From the NCBI RefSeq assembly GCF_000717595.1, contig NZ_JNZO01000010.1:1-64000 (forward strand): a stretch of 64,000 nucleotides of DNA, in the 5' to 3' direction. This stretch comes from Streptomyces flavochromogenes. GTDB taxonomy: Bacteria > Actinomycetota > Actinomycetes > Streptomycetales > Streptomycetaceae. Each line of letters starts with the position of its first letter. Positions within the stretch are counted from its first letter, which is position 1. The notes under the pieces are model-generated. The model was not told the DNA's origin. It saw only the letters and a program-made list of their open reading frames with translations, and ran no database searches. A program made the translations under genes and the position numbers. Positions 27,590-35,626 of the stretch are shown one piece after another.

Positions 27590-28020
27590 GACTGCCGACC
27601 CCGGCCGACCTCACCCTGGCTCAGGCGCCCGTTCCCAAGCTCGTAGGCGGCCAAGTGCCAGTCCGACAAGACCCCTTCCTCGTCTTTCCGGGCTTGCGCA
27701 CTCTCATCGGAGGCGAGACCCGTGATGTGCCGCTGCCGCCGCTGCGCCCCGGCGACTCCTTGTTCGGGCCCGCGATCGGCGAGGTGGTCGACAGCCCGCT
27801 GAAGAGGGGCCAGCTGGTTCTGCACCTTCAGGGCTGGCGGGAGTACGCGACGCCCGCCGCCGCGCGCAGGCCGTTGGAGGGCCTCCTGCCGAACTCGTGG
27901 CCCACCTGGCCCAGAGCTCCGCAGCCTCCGGTGCGGTGACCTCCCTGGCCGAGGCGCGAGGGGGAGGCGCCGTGTTCGTGACGGGCACCGCAGGCGCTGT
28001 GGACGGCCGCCGTCCATGCC
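27590..28020 (+). pseudogene. decayed zinc-type NADP-dependent oxidoreductase
   Basis: Fragments in shifting plus-strand frames match the order of a medium-chain NADPH oxidoreductase of the curcumin-reductase type. They are DPFLVFPGLRTLIGG, PLPPLRPGDSLFGPAIGEVV, LVLHLQGWREYA, then in another frame VAHLAQSSAASGAVTSLAEA and GGAVFVTGTAGAVDG (the remains of the GxGxxG nucleotide loop). At least two frameshifts and several deletions are present, and the C-terminal half is absent. Confidence 0.7.
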
Positions 28021-28049
28021 GCGAATCGGGGCGTCCGGAGGACTCCGCC

Positions 28050-28327
28050 GTCGCGCCCACCGTCTGGACCTCCTTGTCCAGGACTCGGCGGGAGCCTGTG
28101 GCAGTCGCCCAGGCGAGGCCGACCGCGTCGTGGCCGAGCGCCTGGCAACCCTGGACGCCGAGATCGCACGCCTCACACACCTACGGCAGAACCTCGCCGC
28201 AGCGACGGGTGGGCCGGAGGGTGAGAGGGAGCGTGGCGGGAGCGCCGAACGGCAGCGTCGACGCGATTTCGTGAGCAGACGACATCCTGGCGACGCCGAG
28301 TGTCCCTGCCACTCGGCACGGCTGTGA
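28050..28327 (+). pseudogene. MerR-family regulator C-terminal fragment
   Basis: A plus-strand frame reads LLVQDSAGACGSRPGEADRVV and then AERLATLDAEIARLTHLRQNL. This is the dimerisation helix and effector loop typical of MerR regulators, ending with a Cys pair (CPCHSARL). The DNA-binding N-terminus is absent and the sequence runs directly out of dehydrogenase debris. Relic of a fusion by deletion. Confidence 0.5.
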
Positions 28328-28385
28328 GTGACCGGCTTGGACGACCCGAGTGGGCCGTCCCGGGGCGCACGGGCTTGCCGGTGCG

Positions 28386-29252
28386 CTAGGTTTCTGGCGA
28401 GCCGCCGGGCCCGGAGCTGGGACCGGAGTGGGGACCAGATTTGGATCCGGAACCGGCGTCGGAACCGGAGTCGGAACCGGTGTGGAGAAGGGCCGGCAGG
28501 TCGGCGAAGGAGCCGAGGACGTGGTCGGGGGTTCCAGAGGCGGCTCGGTGTGCCTCGGGTGTGTACTTGCCCGTCTTCACCAGGACGCCGGTGATGCCTG
28601 ACTGTTGGGCTGCCAGCACGTCCGACTCGATGTCGTCGCCGATCATCAGCGCTTCGGCTGCGTCGACGCCCAGGTGGGCGAGGGCGCTTGCGAAGAACGC
28701 CTGCGCCGGCTTCCCTGTCACCTCCGCCTCTGTGCGGGAGGCCTTCTCAAGGCCGTCGAGGAAGGCTCCGGTGTCGAGGTCGAGACCGCCCTCGGTACGC
28801 CAGTACAGATTGCGGTGCATGGACACGAGCCGGGCACCGCGCTGCAGTTGCCGGAAGACGTGGTTCAGAGACTCGTAGCCGAACGCGGGGCCCGCGCCGC
28901 CGAGCACGACCACGTCAGCGTCCCCCTCGTCGATCAGCGTGACTCCGGGCAGGTCGTCGCGGACGTCACCGCTGTTGAGGAGGAGACAGCGGGCGCCCGG
29001 GAAGTGCTCGCGCAGGTAGGCCGCCGTCGCGGCCGGGGCGGTCAGGATGTCCTCGGCACCGACAGGGAAGCCCAGGGCGGCCAGGCGCGCGGCGATGGCG
29101 GCGCGGGTACGAGAGGTGTTGTTGGTGACCAGGGCGAGGCGGAGGCCGGCGGCACGTAGCTGTTTCATGGCCGCGACCGTCCCCGGCAGTGGTTTCCAGG
29201 AGACGGTGAGGACGCCGTCGATGTCGATCAGGACCGCACGGATTCGCTCCAT
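28386..29252 (-). CDS. HAD-superfamily IIA hydrolase (NagD/LHPP-like phosphatase)
   Basis: 288 residues from MERIRAVLIDIDGVLTVSW; upstream in-frame codons are low-complexity and rejected. Motif I DIDGV near 10, motif II TNNT near 45, a C2-type cap in the middle, motif III lysine in VTGKPAQAFF near 180 and motif IV GDDIESDVLAA near 205 are all present, so it should be an active Mg-dependent phosphatase of small phosphorylated metabolites. Unusually, the last ~32 residues are a Ser/Gly/Asp tail (SDSGSDAGSGSKSG), encoded by imperfect GGAACCGG-type repeats at 28415-28490. It is a single-gene unit. Confidence 0.9.
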   Translation of the reverse strand: MERIRAVLIDIDGVLTVSWKPLPGTVAAMKQLRAAGLRLALVTNNTSRTRAAIAARLAALGFPVGAEDILTAPAATAAYLREHFPGARCLLLNSGDVRDDLPGVTLIDEGDADVVVLGGAGPAFGYESLNHVFRQLQRGARLVSMHRNLYWRTEGGLDLDTGAFLDGLEKASRTEAEVTGKPAQAFFASALAHLGVDAAEALMIGDDIESDVLAAQQSGITGVLVKTGKYTPEAHRAASGTPDHVLGSFADLPALLHTGSDSGSDAGSGSKSGPHSGPSSGPGGSPET

Positions 29253-29461
29253 GGAACCGACGGTAGCCCCGGAAGCGACGCTGGACGGGCGGCGCGCCCA
29301 GGCGCCCTGGAGCTGCGGGAGTGACGGTGTGCCGCCCGGGGCCGTCGTCGGGCGCGCCGGCAGCGTCACCGGGACCGGCCGAAGCGGTGAGGGCCTGCTC
29401 CCGGCAACGTGTGGATCCACCCGCCCGGGGAGGTGAGCGGGGCCCCTGTTATCGTGCGCCG

Positions 29462-29893
29462 ATGTCAACGATCAAGCAGTTCCAAGTGACCTTCGACTGC
29501 GCGGAACCTGCGCGCCTCGCCGCTTTCTGGTGCGAGGTGCTGGGGTACGTCGTACCGACAGTCCCGGAGGGTTTTGGCACGTGGGAGGAGTACCACCACT
29601 CGCTGCCGCCTGAGGACGAGGTCTACTTCGCGTGCGCTGACCCCTCGGGTGTGGGCCCGCGCGTGCTCTTCCAGCGAGTTCCCGAAGGCAAGGTCGTCAA
29701 GAACCGGGTGCATCTCGATGTGCGGGTCGGCACAGGGCTCGTGGGGGACGAGCGGCTGGCCACACTCGAGGCCGAATGCGCACGGTTGATGGCGCTCGGC
29801 GCGAAACACGTGCTGACGCAGCGCGCCGATGGCGTCAACGAGTCGTGCATCACGATGCAGGACATCGAGGGCAACGAGTTCTGCCTCGCCTGA
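29462..29893 (+). CDS. VOC (glyoxalase/bleomycin-resistance) family protein
   Basis: 143 residues from MSTIKQFQVTFDCAEPARLA. The ATG is 7 bases after TATCGT (29450-29455), consistent with a leaderless transcript. It has the two-module VOC fold of the glyoxalase-like type: FWCEVLGYVV, VLFQRVPEGKVVKNRVHLDVRV (a first metal-site His), and a final DIEGNEFCLA. The family includes small-molecule lyases, dioxygenases and drug-binding proteins. No substrate can be assigned. A transposase relic follows on the other strand within 60 bases. Confidence 0.9.
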   Translation: MSTIKQFQVTFDCAEPARLAAFWCEVLGYVVPTVPEGFGTWEEYHHSLPPEDEVYFACADPSGVGPRVLFQRVPEGKVVKNRVHLDVRVGTGLVGDERLATLEAECARLMALGAKHVLTQRADGVNESCITMQDIEGNEFCLA

Positions 29894-29944
29894 TTCTCCT
29901 CCGAGGCTGGGAGGGGGAGCCGTCTCCCGGGGACCTCTCACGTC

Positions 29945-30530
29945 TCGTATGCGGCAGAAGCTGTTCCGTGAGTGCGAGGTTGTGCAGTCGGGCGATGCCG
30001 AGCATGGTGTGTCGGATGCCGTCGCCCCCTAGACGACAGTCGCGGAGGATCTTCCAGGTCTTCCTGCGGGCGAAGACGTGCTCGACGCGGGCCCGGACCT
30101 GTTTGCGCGAGCGATTGTGCTCGCGCTTCCAGCCCGGCAACTCTTTGCCTGGGGTGCGGCGGTGGGGGATGAGGGGGCCGGTGCCCGGACAGTCGCCGTC
30201 GGCCGTCGTGAGGGTCCTGCCCGCGGCGGCCTTCGTGCCAGAATCCTCCCGTGCCCGGCAGTCGTCGCGATTGCCGGGCACGGCTCACCGACCACAACGA
30301 CCAGGCGAGTATCCGCGTCAGGGACGACCAGGTGGTTGGTGGCGCAGCGGTGGTTCTCCCGCTGTTCAGCGATGGTGTGGTCCTGGGCCGGCGCCAGGGT
30401 GCCGTCGACTACCGGCACGGTGTCCTTGGCGAACCGGCGCCGAGGGTGGAGTGCGATGAGCGGGCCGATGCGGTCAGCCCGGTAAACGGGTTGTCCAGGA
30501 CGGTTGCGACGCCGTGATCACACGTGCCAT
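29945..30530 (-). pseudogene. IS5-type (HTH plus DDE) transposase, internally deleted and frameshifted
   Basis: On the minus strand, an N-terminal scrap (VLDNPFTGLTA near 30470-30510) joins directly to the DDE domain (VVDGTLAPAQDHTIAEQ, TNHLVVPDADTRLVVVVG, in the frame ending 30029). After a frameshift near 30290 it continues in the next frame (GNRDDCRA, GKELPGWKREHNRSRKQVRAR, VEHVFARRKTWKILRDCRL, LGIARLHNLALT). About 100 codons of the N-terminal part are missing. It cannot make an intact transposase. Terminal inverted repeats were not identified. Confidence 0.8.
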
Positions 30531-30607
30531 GAACTGCTGCCAGGGACCGGTTCATTGATGTCCGACGGCAATCGTTGCGGTGTGGCCGGTTTCGTGGCGG
30601 TCGGTGG

Positions 30608-31174
30608 TCACACCTCTGAGGAAAGTCGGTCAGCCAGTGGTGAGGGCAGTGGGTAGGCACGCTCTGCAGGGAAGAATCGCTGAGCTTTTGCGGCTTGCCC
30701 AGTCTGTATCAGGGAAGCAGCCTTGCGGACCTGTGGGGTGAGGTCGGTGAGGCTGACGATCCAGTCGTCGGTGAACGTGCGCATCAGATGGCGGCCGATG
30801 CCGACTTGGATGCTGTAGTGGTTCAGCGCTGCTCCGCGCGGTGAGCGCTCCGGGTCCCATTGGACGTGCACGGCCGCCTGGGCCACAGCTGCTGGGTCTG
30901 CGGTCGTGAGCACGGCCTGGGACAGGGCCTCCTCCCAGCCCTCGCGCGTGATCCGCACTGCGAGAACGCGCTCCTGACCCGGTTTGCGGGCCCAGTTGCT
31001 CCGGTGCATCAGCCACATGAACGACGGCTTGATCCACGTCATCCTGTGGAATGAGAACGGTGCGACGAAGCCGCCTGCCTGCAGCGCCGCGTCGGCGATG
31101 CGAGGCGCGTACGCCTGGTAGACCACGATCGTGCGAGCGTCGTAATCGGCACGAATCTGATACTGGGGGGCCAT
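30608..31174 (-). CDS. DUF4291 family protein
   Basis: 188 residues from [20 protein letters not shown]; the frame continues far upstream but only as shadow. The family blocks are clear: [49 protein letters not shown], and a C-terminal [15 protein letters not shown]. Length is normal. The function of DUF4291 is not established, though the conserved Arg/His/Trp/Lys set suggests an enzyme or nucleic-acid ligand site. It sits between two transposase relics. Confidence 0.9.
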   Translation of the reverse strand: MAPQYQIRADYDARTIVVYQAYAPRIADAALQAGGFVAPFSFHRMTWIKPSFMWLMHRSNWARKPGQERVLAVRITREGWEEALSQAVLTTADPAAVAQAAVHVQWDPERSPRGAALNHYSIQVGIGRHLMRTFTDDWIVSLTDLTPQVRKAASLIQTGQAAKAQRFFPAERAYPLPSPLADRLSSEV

Positions 31175-31269
31175 GCGTCGCACCTTGCCATCCGCCCTAT
31201 GAGCCTTGCGAGCTGTTTTTGTTGGACTGGCCCCGCAGCCGGTTATGAAAGTGCTGGTCGCAAATCTCG

Positions 31270-31400
31270 GTGAACTTCGGTGGAAGGCCGTCGCGCGAGC
31301 CATGCTTCCTGCGGTTGCGCGCATGGTCAGCGTCTCGGGGATGGTGCAACGGATAGCACGTCGCCGCAGGTAGTCGCGGTTCTTGCGGAAGATCCGGGGG
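31270..31400 (-). pseudogene. IS5-family transposase fragment
   Basis: One minus-strand frame reads [17 protein letters not shown], and the next frame continues as [20 protein letters not shown]. Together they match the central segment of an IS5-type transposase (DYLRRRGIRCTIPE...GSRGGRPPKF) with a frameshift. It ends about where the fragment at 10826-11050 begins, but the two are not contiguous. Confidence 0.65.
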
Positions 31401-31460
31401 CATCGGCTGGGGCCCGGCGGGGGAGGAGCCACGTGGTTCGAATCCGCGATCCCGAGGCCT

Positions 31461-32345
31461 TCACCACTGGTACATGTACTGGTGCCACGTGCCGTGCCAG
31501 CCGGTGCCGTAGTAGGTGCAGGTGTCGGAGTCGAAAAGCACCACGTGACCGCCCCAGTACACGCTCTCGTCGAGCTGGAAGACAGCCCACCATCCGGTGT
31601 TCGGTGTCGGCGTGTTGCTCGTGCGGACCGCCTTGGTCTTGAACCAGGACCACATGTTCCGCGCTCGGATGGGCCGGCGGGCGTACGTGTAGCACCGGGC
31701 CTTGATGTGCGGGTTGGAAGCGGAGAGTTCCGTGTACCCGGCGCGGATGAACGCGTCCGAGAGGAAATGGGCACAGTTGTTGGCGAAGGCGTCGCCGGCG
31801 ATGCAACTGTGCGTCCAGTGACTCCCGACGGTGGAGAGAGCCGGGGCCAGCACCCGGGGCTGGGCCGGGGCCACCTGTGCCGTCGGTCCCTCGCTCGCTG
31901 CCGCGTAGCGCGGCGCGCCCGGCACGTAGATGGCCGGTGGAGGAGCCATGTGCTCCATCGCTTCGGCGGTCGCAAGTCCGGCCGGCCCGTTCGCCGGCGT
32001 GGGGTCTCCGGGCATTCCGGGGCTCGTCGGCGGTGCGATGTTCTCCATCGCGACCATGAAGGCGTCCTGCGGTTCACCGGCGCGCATCCGGCCCAGGCGG
32101 AATGCCGTGGCCCCCTCCCGCACATGCACCCTGATCCGGTCCTCACCGAGGGACTCCCGATCCATGATGTCGGACTTGGCGAAGGAATAGACACAGTCGC
32201 CGGACTCGACGATCAGGATGTTTCCCGGGATGTTGCCGTCATCTCGACTGTAGCCTTCGAAGGCGACGGTGGAATCGCGTTTCGACGCCCGTTCCATCAG
32301 TGAACTGAGGTCGTTCTGTTGACCTTTCATGATGTTCTCGGCCAT
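31461..32345 (-). CDS. putative cysteine peptidase/amidase with helical N-domain
   Basis: 294 residues from [19 protein letters not shown], with an AGGAGG ribosome-binding site. The N-terminal ~100 residues form one domain ([26 protein letters not shown]). A Pro/Ala-rich linker (about 115-180) follows, then a C-terminal domain with [16 protein letters not shown] and [19 protein letters not shown]. The Cys-helix and later Gly-Gly-His order is that of NlpC/P60- or CHAP-like papain-fold amidases, which cut peptidoglycan peptides or amide bonds. No signal peptide is visible, so export would need another route or the enzyme acts inside. The catalytic assignment is inferred. Confidence 0.65.
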   Translation of the reverse strand: MAENIMKGQQNDLSSLMERASKRDSTVAFEGYSRDDGNIPGNILIVESGDCVYSFAKSDIMDRESLGEDRIRVHVREGATAFRLGRMRAGEPQDAFMVAMENIAPPTSPGMPGDPTPANGPAGLATAEAMEHMAPPPAIYVPGAPRYAAASEGPTAQVAPAQPRVLAPALSTVGSHWTHSCIAGDAFANNCAHFLSDAFIRAGYTELSASNPHIKARCYTYARRPIRARNMWSWFKTKAVRTSNTPTPNTGWWAVFQLDESVYWGGHVVLFDSDTCTYYGTGWHGTWHQYMYQW

Positions 32346-32584
32346 GTCGTTCGCCTCCTGTGCGCGGGCGTGCGGCCGTCGACATCCCTCCTTCAGCGTG
32401 CACCCCGGGCACCGGCTTGCGCCACTTGTGGCGTCGTACGCAGCGCGTCGATCTTCTGGATGGGTTATTCGCCAAGGCCGATGATCGTGCGAGGGCACCC
32501 CGCAGGTGCCGCTGCCCGAGGCTTCGCAGATCTGGGCGCCGGCCGACGCATACTCGACGTCGGCGTCTCGCTCAGGCAGCGCCG

Positions 32585-33109
32585 TCAGATTCCTGTAGGC
32601 GGCAGCACCAGAGTCCCGCCCTCGCCCTGCATGGCCTCTTGAACTGCATCCAGATACCCGACGCGGCTGGATGGCACCGAATCATCCTCAGGCCCGGGGC
32701 GGGTGTCGTCCCATGCGCGTGCCACGAGGGCTAGGAACAGGGCCTGCGCCGCTTCAGCTACCGGCTGGGGACCTTCCATCTCCACGAGGCCTCGGGCGGT
32801 AACAGCGCGGGAGAGCGCCGCGAGGCGATCCGGCGCGTCAAGAGGCCCGTGCGTGCTGGTGAAGTAGAACTCCTCCACCGCTGTGTAGTAGTCGATGTAG
32901 ACACGGCGGCGATGTTCCAGTGCGTGCACCCGGCGTTGCTCGTCGAGGGTGGCCTGGACGGTCGATATCAATGCCTGCGCCTGCGCCTGGCCGGCGGCCT
33001 CGGCCCCCTCGGCTTGCCGGTGTCCCGCCTTCCACGCGAAGAACCCCGTCGTGATGCTGCCCAAGATGGCCGACCCAGCGGCGATCAAGGCGATGCCCCA
33101 CTCGCTCAT
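32585..33109 (-). CDS. membrane-anchored hypothetical protein with cytoplasmic helical domain
   Basis: 174 residues from MSEWGIALIAAGSAILGSIT. A single N-terminal transmembrane helix (about 5-27, up to FFAWKAG) is followed by a long coiled-coil-like helix (QAEGAEAAGQAQAQAL ... RRRVYIDYYTAVEEFYF) and a helical C-terminus. This one-helix plus coiled-coil form is common in actinobacterial proteins of unknown role, sometimes near phage or defence genes. The longer upstream frame is rejected because it runs under the divergent gene at 33288. Confidence 0.75.
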   Translation of the reverse strand: MSEWGIALIAAGSAILGSITTGFFAWKAGHRQAEGAEAAGQAQAQALISTVQATLDEQRRVHALEHRRRVYIDYYTAVEEFYFTSTHGPLDAPDRLAALSRAVTARGLVEMEGPQPVAEAAQALFLALVARAWDDTRPGPEDDSVPSSRVGYLDAVQEAMQGEGGTLVLPPTGI

Positions 33110-33287
33110 GGCGCTGATCTTCCCACCTGCCCCCCGTTCCTGCGGCCCGTTCTGCGCCATTGCGGCCGGACGTGGCTGCCCGTCACCTTCAGCCGCCAGG
33201 GCTCGCTGCCCTCGCCTCCGGTGGCTGACCGACAGGTGAGCCGTGCGCCTGGGGTGAGCTTGTAGGCGGGCCGTAGACTCGCGCGCC

Positions 33288-34325
33288 ATGGAAGCGACGT
33301 TCGAGCTGGGGACCATCAGTTGTCCGTCCGGCACCCTGGTGCTCATCGACGGCGGTTACCTGGGGCTGTGGAGCGGGGACCGCTCCCCGGCGGACATCGA
33401 TCCCGTCTCCTTGGGTATCGAGGACCCGGCAGTGGCCGCCGACGTCACGGGCGCCATCGACTTCGTGGTCACCGGGCCGGACGCCGTTGATGCCGTCCGG
33501 AGCTTTGACCGTCAGCCGGGCTCCAGGCTCCACGACATCCCGGCCTCGAAGGCCGGCGAATGCGAGGCGGCCTTCGAGGAGCACTGCCGAGCTGCCGGCC
33601 GTGACGCCCGGCTGGAGGCCCTGCCGACCAGGGAGGCACATGCCGACAGGGCCCGCCGGACAGCGGCAGAGGGTGGTGGCAGCTTCGGGATGTTCGGGGT
33701 GCCCGTCGTCGCCGTAGGTGGCGTGCCCCGAGATCGGCACCTGCCCGTGCTGGCCACACGGGTCGACCGCGGCGACGGTGCCGGGGAACGCTGGTCCGAG
33801 ATCTCGATCCGTATGAACGAGGGCCAGGCGGTGTCATCGGTTTCGTTGGGTGACATCGGCGTGGACTGGGCACGTGTGCTTTTCGGCGATGTCGACGCGT
33901 TGAGCATCTGGCAGCACGACGAGTCGATCGACGGCTTGGCCGACGTGGCGTTCTGGGGTGCCGCGGTGGACGAAGCGGCCGCGGCGTTCGACGCACCCGA
34001 ACTGGGCGAGCTCGGCGAGGACGGTGTTCGTGGGTGGGCGGGCCTGCCCGTCCCGGAGGCGATGGACAGAGCACACGCTCTGCAGAGATGGAAGGACGAG
34101 ACCGGTCGACGCATGGCGGTGGACTTCCGCCCGCACTCCCATCACTGGCAGATCATGCGCCAGGTACGTGCTTCGCACGTCGAGGCCGGATCCGTGGAAC
34201 TCGGTGACGCCCGAGTCCTGTGCGCCATGACGAGCTGGGGCGATGGCTTCTTCCCCGTCCTCGCTGAGCTGGATTCCTCCGGTGTCCTCCTCGCGGTACG
34301 AGTGTGCTTCTCCGACGCGCCCTGA
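33288..34325 (+). CDS. hypothetical protein, possibly DUF4241-like, 345 aa
   Basis: Starts MEATFELGTISCPSGTLVLID. It contains a GTLVLIDGGYLGLWSGD strand-rich N-terminus, repeated beta segments, and a C-terminal block VLCAMTSWGDGFFPVLAELD followed by a final LLAVRVCF strand. GDGxFPV..xxD..G near the C-terminus recalls DUF4241 proteins, which have immunity-like roles in some toxin loci, but I am not sure. A TAGACT box lies 9 bases before the ATG, so the transcript may be leaderless. Soluble, no signal peptide. Confidence 0.75.
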   Translation: MEATFELGTISCPSGTLVLIDGGYLGLWSGDRSPADIDPVSLGIEDPAVAADVTGAIDFVVTGPDAVDAVRSFDRQPGSRLHDIPASKAGECEAAFEEHCRAAGRDARLEALPTREAHADRARRTAAEGGGSFGMFGVPVVAVGGVPRDRHLPVLATRVDRGDGAGERWSEISIRMNEGQAVSSVSLGDIGVDWARVLFGDVDALSIWQHDESIDGLADVAFWGAAVDEAAAAFDAPELGELGEDGVRGWAGLPVPEAMDRAHALQRWKDETGRRMAVDFRPHSHHWQIMRQVRASHVEAGSVELGDARVLCAMTSWGDGFFPVLAELDSSGVLLAVRVCFSDAP

Positions 34326-34914
34326 ACAGCCCGCTCAGAGCACCCGGACGGGTATGTAGCCGCGGTGCTGCGGGGAGCAATTTCCTGGCTCTGGCAGGAC
34401 TTTCGTAGCAGGGGGTCATCTCGGTGACACGGTCGGCCGGTCCGCGTAGCAGCGGCGGAAGGGCGCGGTCGGAAAGGCATGGTGACGGAGGAGAGGGTCG
34501 CCGGGGACGACGGCGCGTCGGGCCACCAGGCGTTCCTGCGGCTTGGCATCGGTGATCCTCTGACCCGGAATCGTCAGGGGCGGCGGGAGTCGGCCCGCTG
34601 CGTGCGAGGTCGTCCAGCCAACCCAGGCGGGATGTCGCGTCGCCGTTGTCGAGCCGACTCGCAAGTTCCGCGAAGCACAGCCACAGGATGCCCGTGTGGA
34701 TGCCGCGTGCTTCCCCACGTGAAGTCGCGGTGACCCTCTCAACGAGACGCTGGAAAAGTGCACTCGCCCCTGCTCCGCAGCACGTCTGGGCACACTGCTA
34801 GAACTTCGGTATGGCATACCGATGTGCCGCCCGCGCCGCCAGTACGAGATCGACCCTGACGGCTGCTTCACCGAAGCCGCTCTTGCGGAGGGTGAGGATG
34901 GAAGGGTTGTTGCG
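34326..34914. other. intergenic stretch, possible gene debris
   Basis: About 590 bases. On the minus strand a fairly clean segment reads TGILWLCFAELASRLDNGDA and RLGWLDDLARSG near 34610-34690, but it has no start and continues into low-quality frames. Probably a fragment of a lost gene; unidentified. Confidence 0.35.
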
Positions 34915-35538
34915 TCAGGAGCGCACTTGTGTCGGTGCGGGCAGGTAGGGGGTGATGTTGCGCCGGGCGCGGTCGACGTATTCCTCCTTCTCGCCGACGG
35001 GGGCGACGTAGTGCAGCGCGTCTTCGGCGGCGGCGCTGCCCTGGAGGCGGGTGATGATCCAGGCGGCGAGGTACTGGCTGGAGAGGCAGCCGCCGGCGGT
35101 GGCGATGTTGTCTCTGGCGTAGAAGGGCTGGTTGAGCACCTCGATGCCGGCAGCGACGACCCAGGGCCTGGTGGTCAGGTCGGTGCAGGCGGGGATGTCG
35201 TCGAGCAGGCCGAGCCTGGCCAGCACGAGCGCGCCGGAGCACTGCGCGCCGATCAGCTGGCGCGAGGGGTCCAGGCCGCGCAGGACCTCCATGATCGCCG
35301 GGGTTTCGACGACCTCGCGGGTGGCGATGCCACTGCCGACGATGACGGCGTCAGCGGCGCACGCCTCTTCAAGTGTGGACATCTGCTCGACGACGACCCC
35401 GTTCATCGACGTCACCTTGGGGCTGGGGGTGGCGATGGTGACGCGCCAGTCGTCGGTCTTGATGCGGTTGAGGACACCGAGCGCGATCAGGGAATCGAGC
35501 TCGTTGTAGCCGTCGAAGGTGAGGATGGCGATGTGCAC
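34915..35538 (-). CDS. DJ-1/PfpI family protein
   Basis: 207 residues from MHIAILTFDGYNELDSLIAL. It has the flavodoxin-like DJ-1/PfpI fold with a nucleophile-elbow cysteine in LIGAQCSGALVLARLGLL (about residue 100) and an acidic residue in the first loop (GYNELDS). A PWVVAAGIEVLNQPFYARDN segment follows. Family members act as isonitrile hydratases, amidases, glyoxalases or chaperones. The gene is transcribed away from a MocR-type regulator, the usual arrangement for a regulator controlling its neighbour. Confidence 0.9.
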   Translation of the reverse strand: MHIAILTFDGYNELDSLIALGVLNRIKTDDWRVTIATPSPKVTSMNGVVVEQMSTLEEACAADAVIVGSGIATREVVETPAIMEVLRGLDPSRQLIGAQCSGALVLARLGLLDDIPACTDLTTRPWVVAAGIEVLNQPFYARDNIATAGGCLSSQYLAAWIITRLQGSAAAEDALHYVAPVGEKEEYVDRARRNITPYLPAPTQVRS

Positions 35539-35588
35539 GGCGGATGTCCTTCCGACTGGGTGGGACTCGACGGTAAGGATCCGCGAAC

Positions 35589-35620
35589 AGGACAGTCAAA
35601 GAATTGTCATGGATACAATG
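35589..35620 (+). promoter_or_regulatory. divergent promoter/operator of the DJ-1 and MocR genes
   Basis: On the plus strand AGGACA (35589-35594) and TACAAT (35613-35618) are separated by 18 bases and end 8 bases before the ATG at 35627. This fits a leaderless promoter. The -10 box is part of an inverted repeat ATTGT-N7-ACAAT (35603-35619), a likely operator for autoregulation. Confidence 0.55.
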
Positions 35621-35626
35621 GGGCGC

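Noticed and set aside
30608..32194. 528-codon minus-strand frame merging DUF4291 with upstream sequence
   Set aside because: Only the last 188 codons match DUF4291; upstream it crosses transposase debris and the Cys-peptidase gene in the wrong frame.
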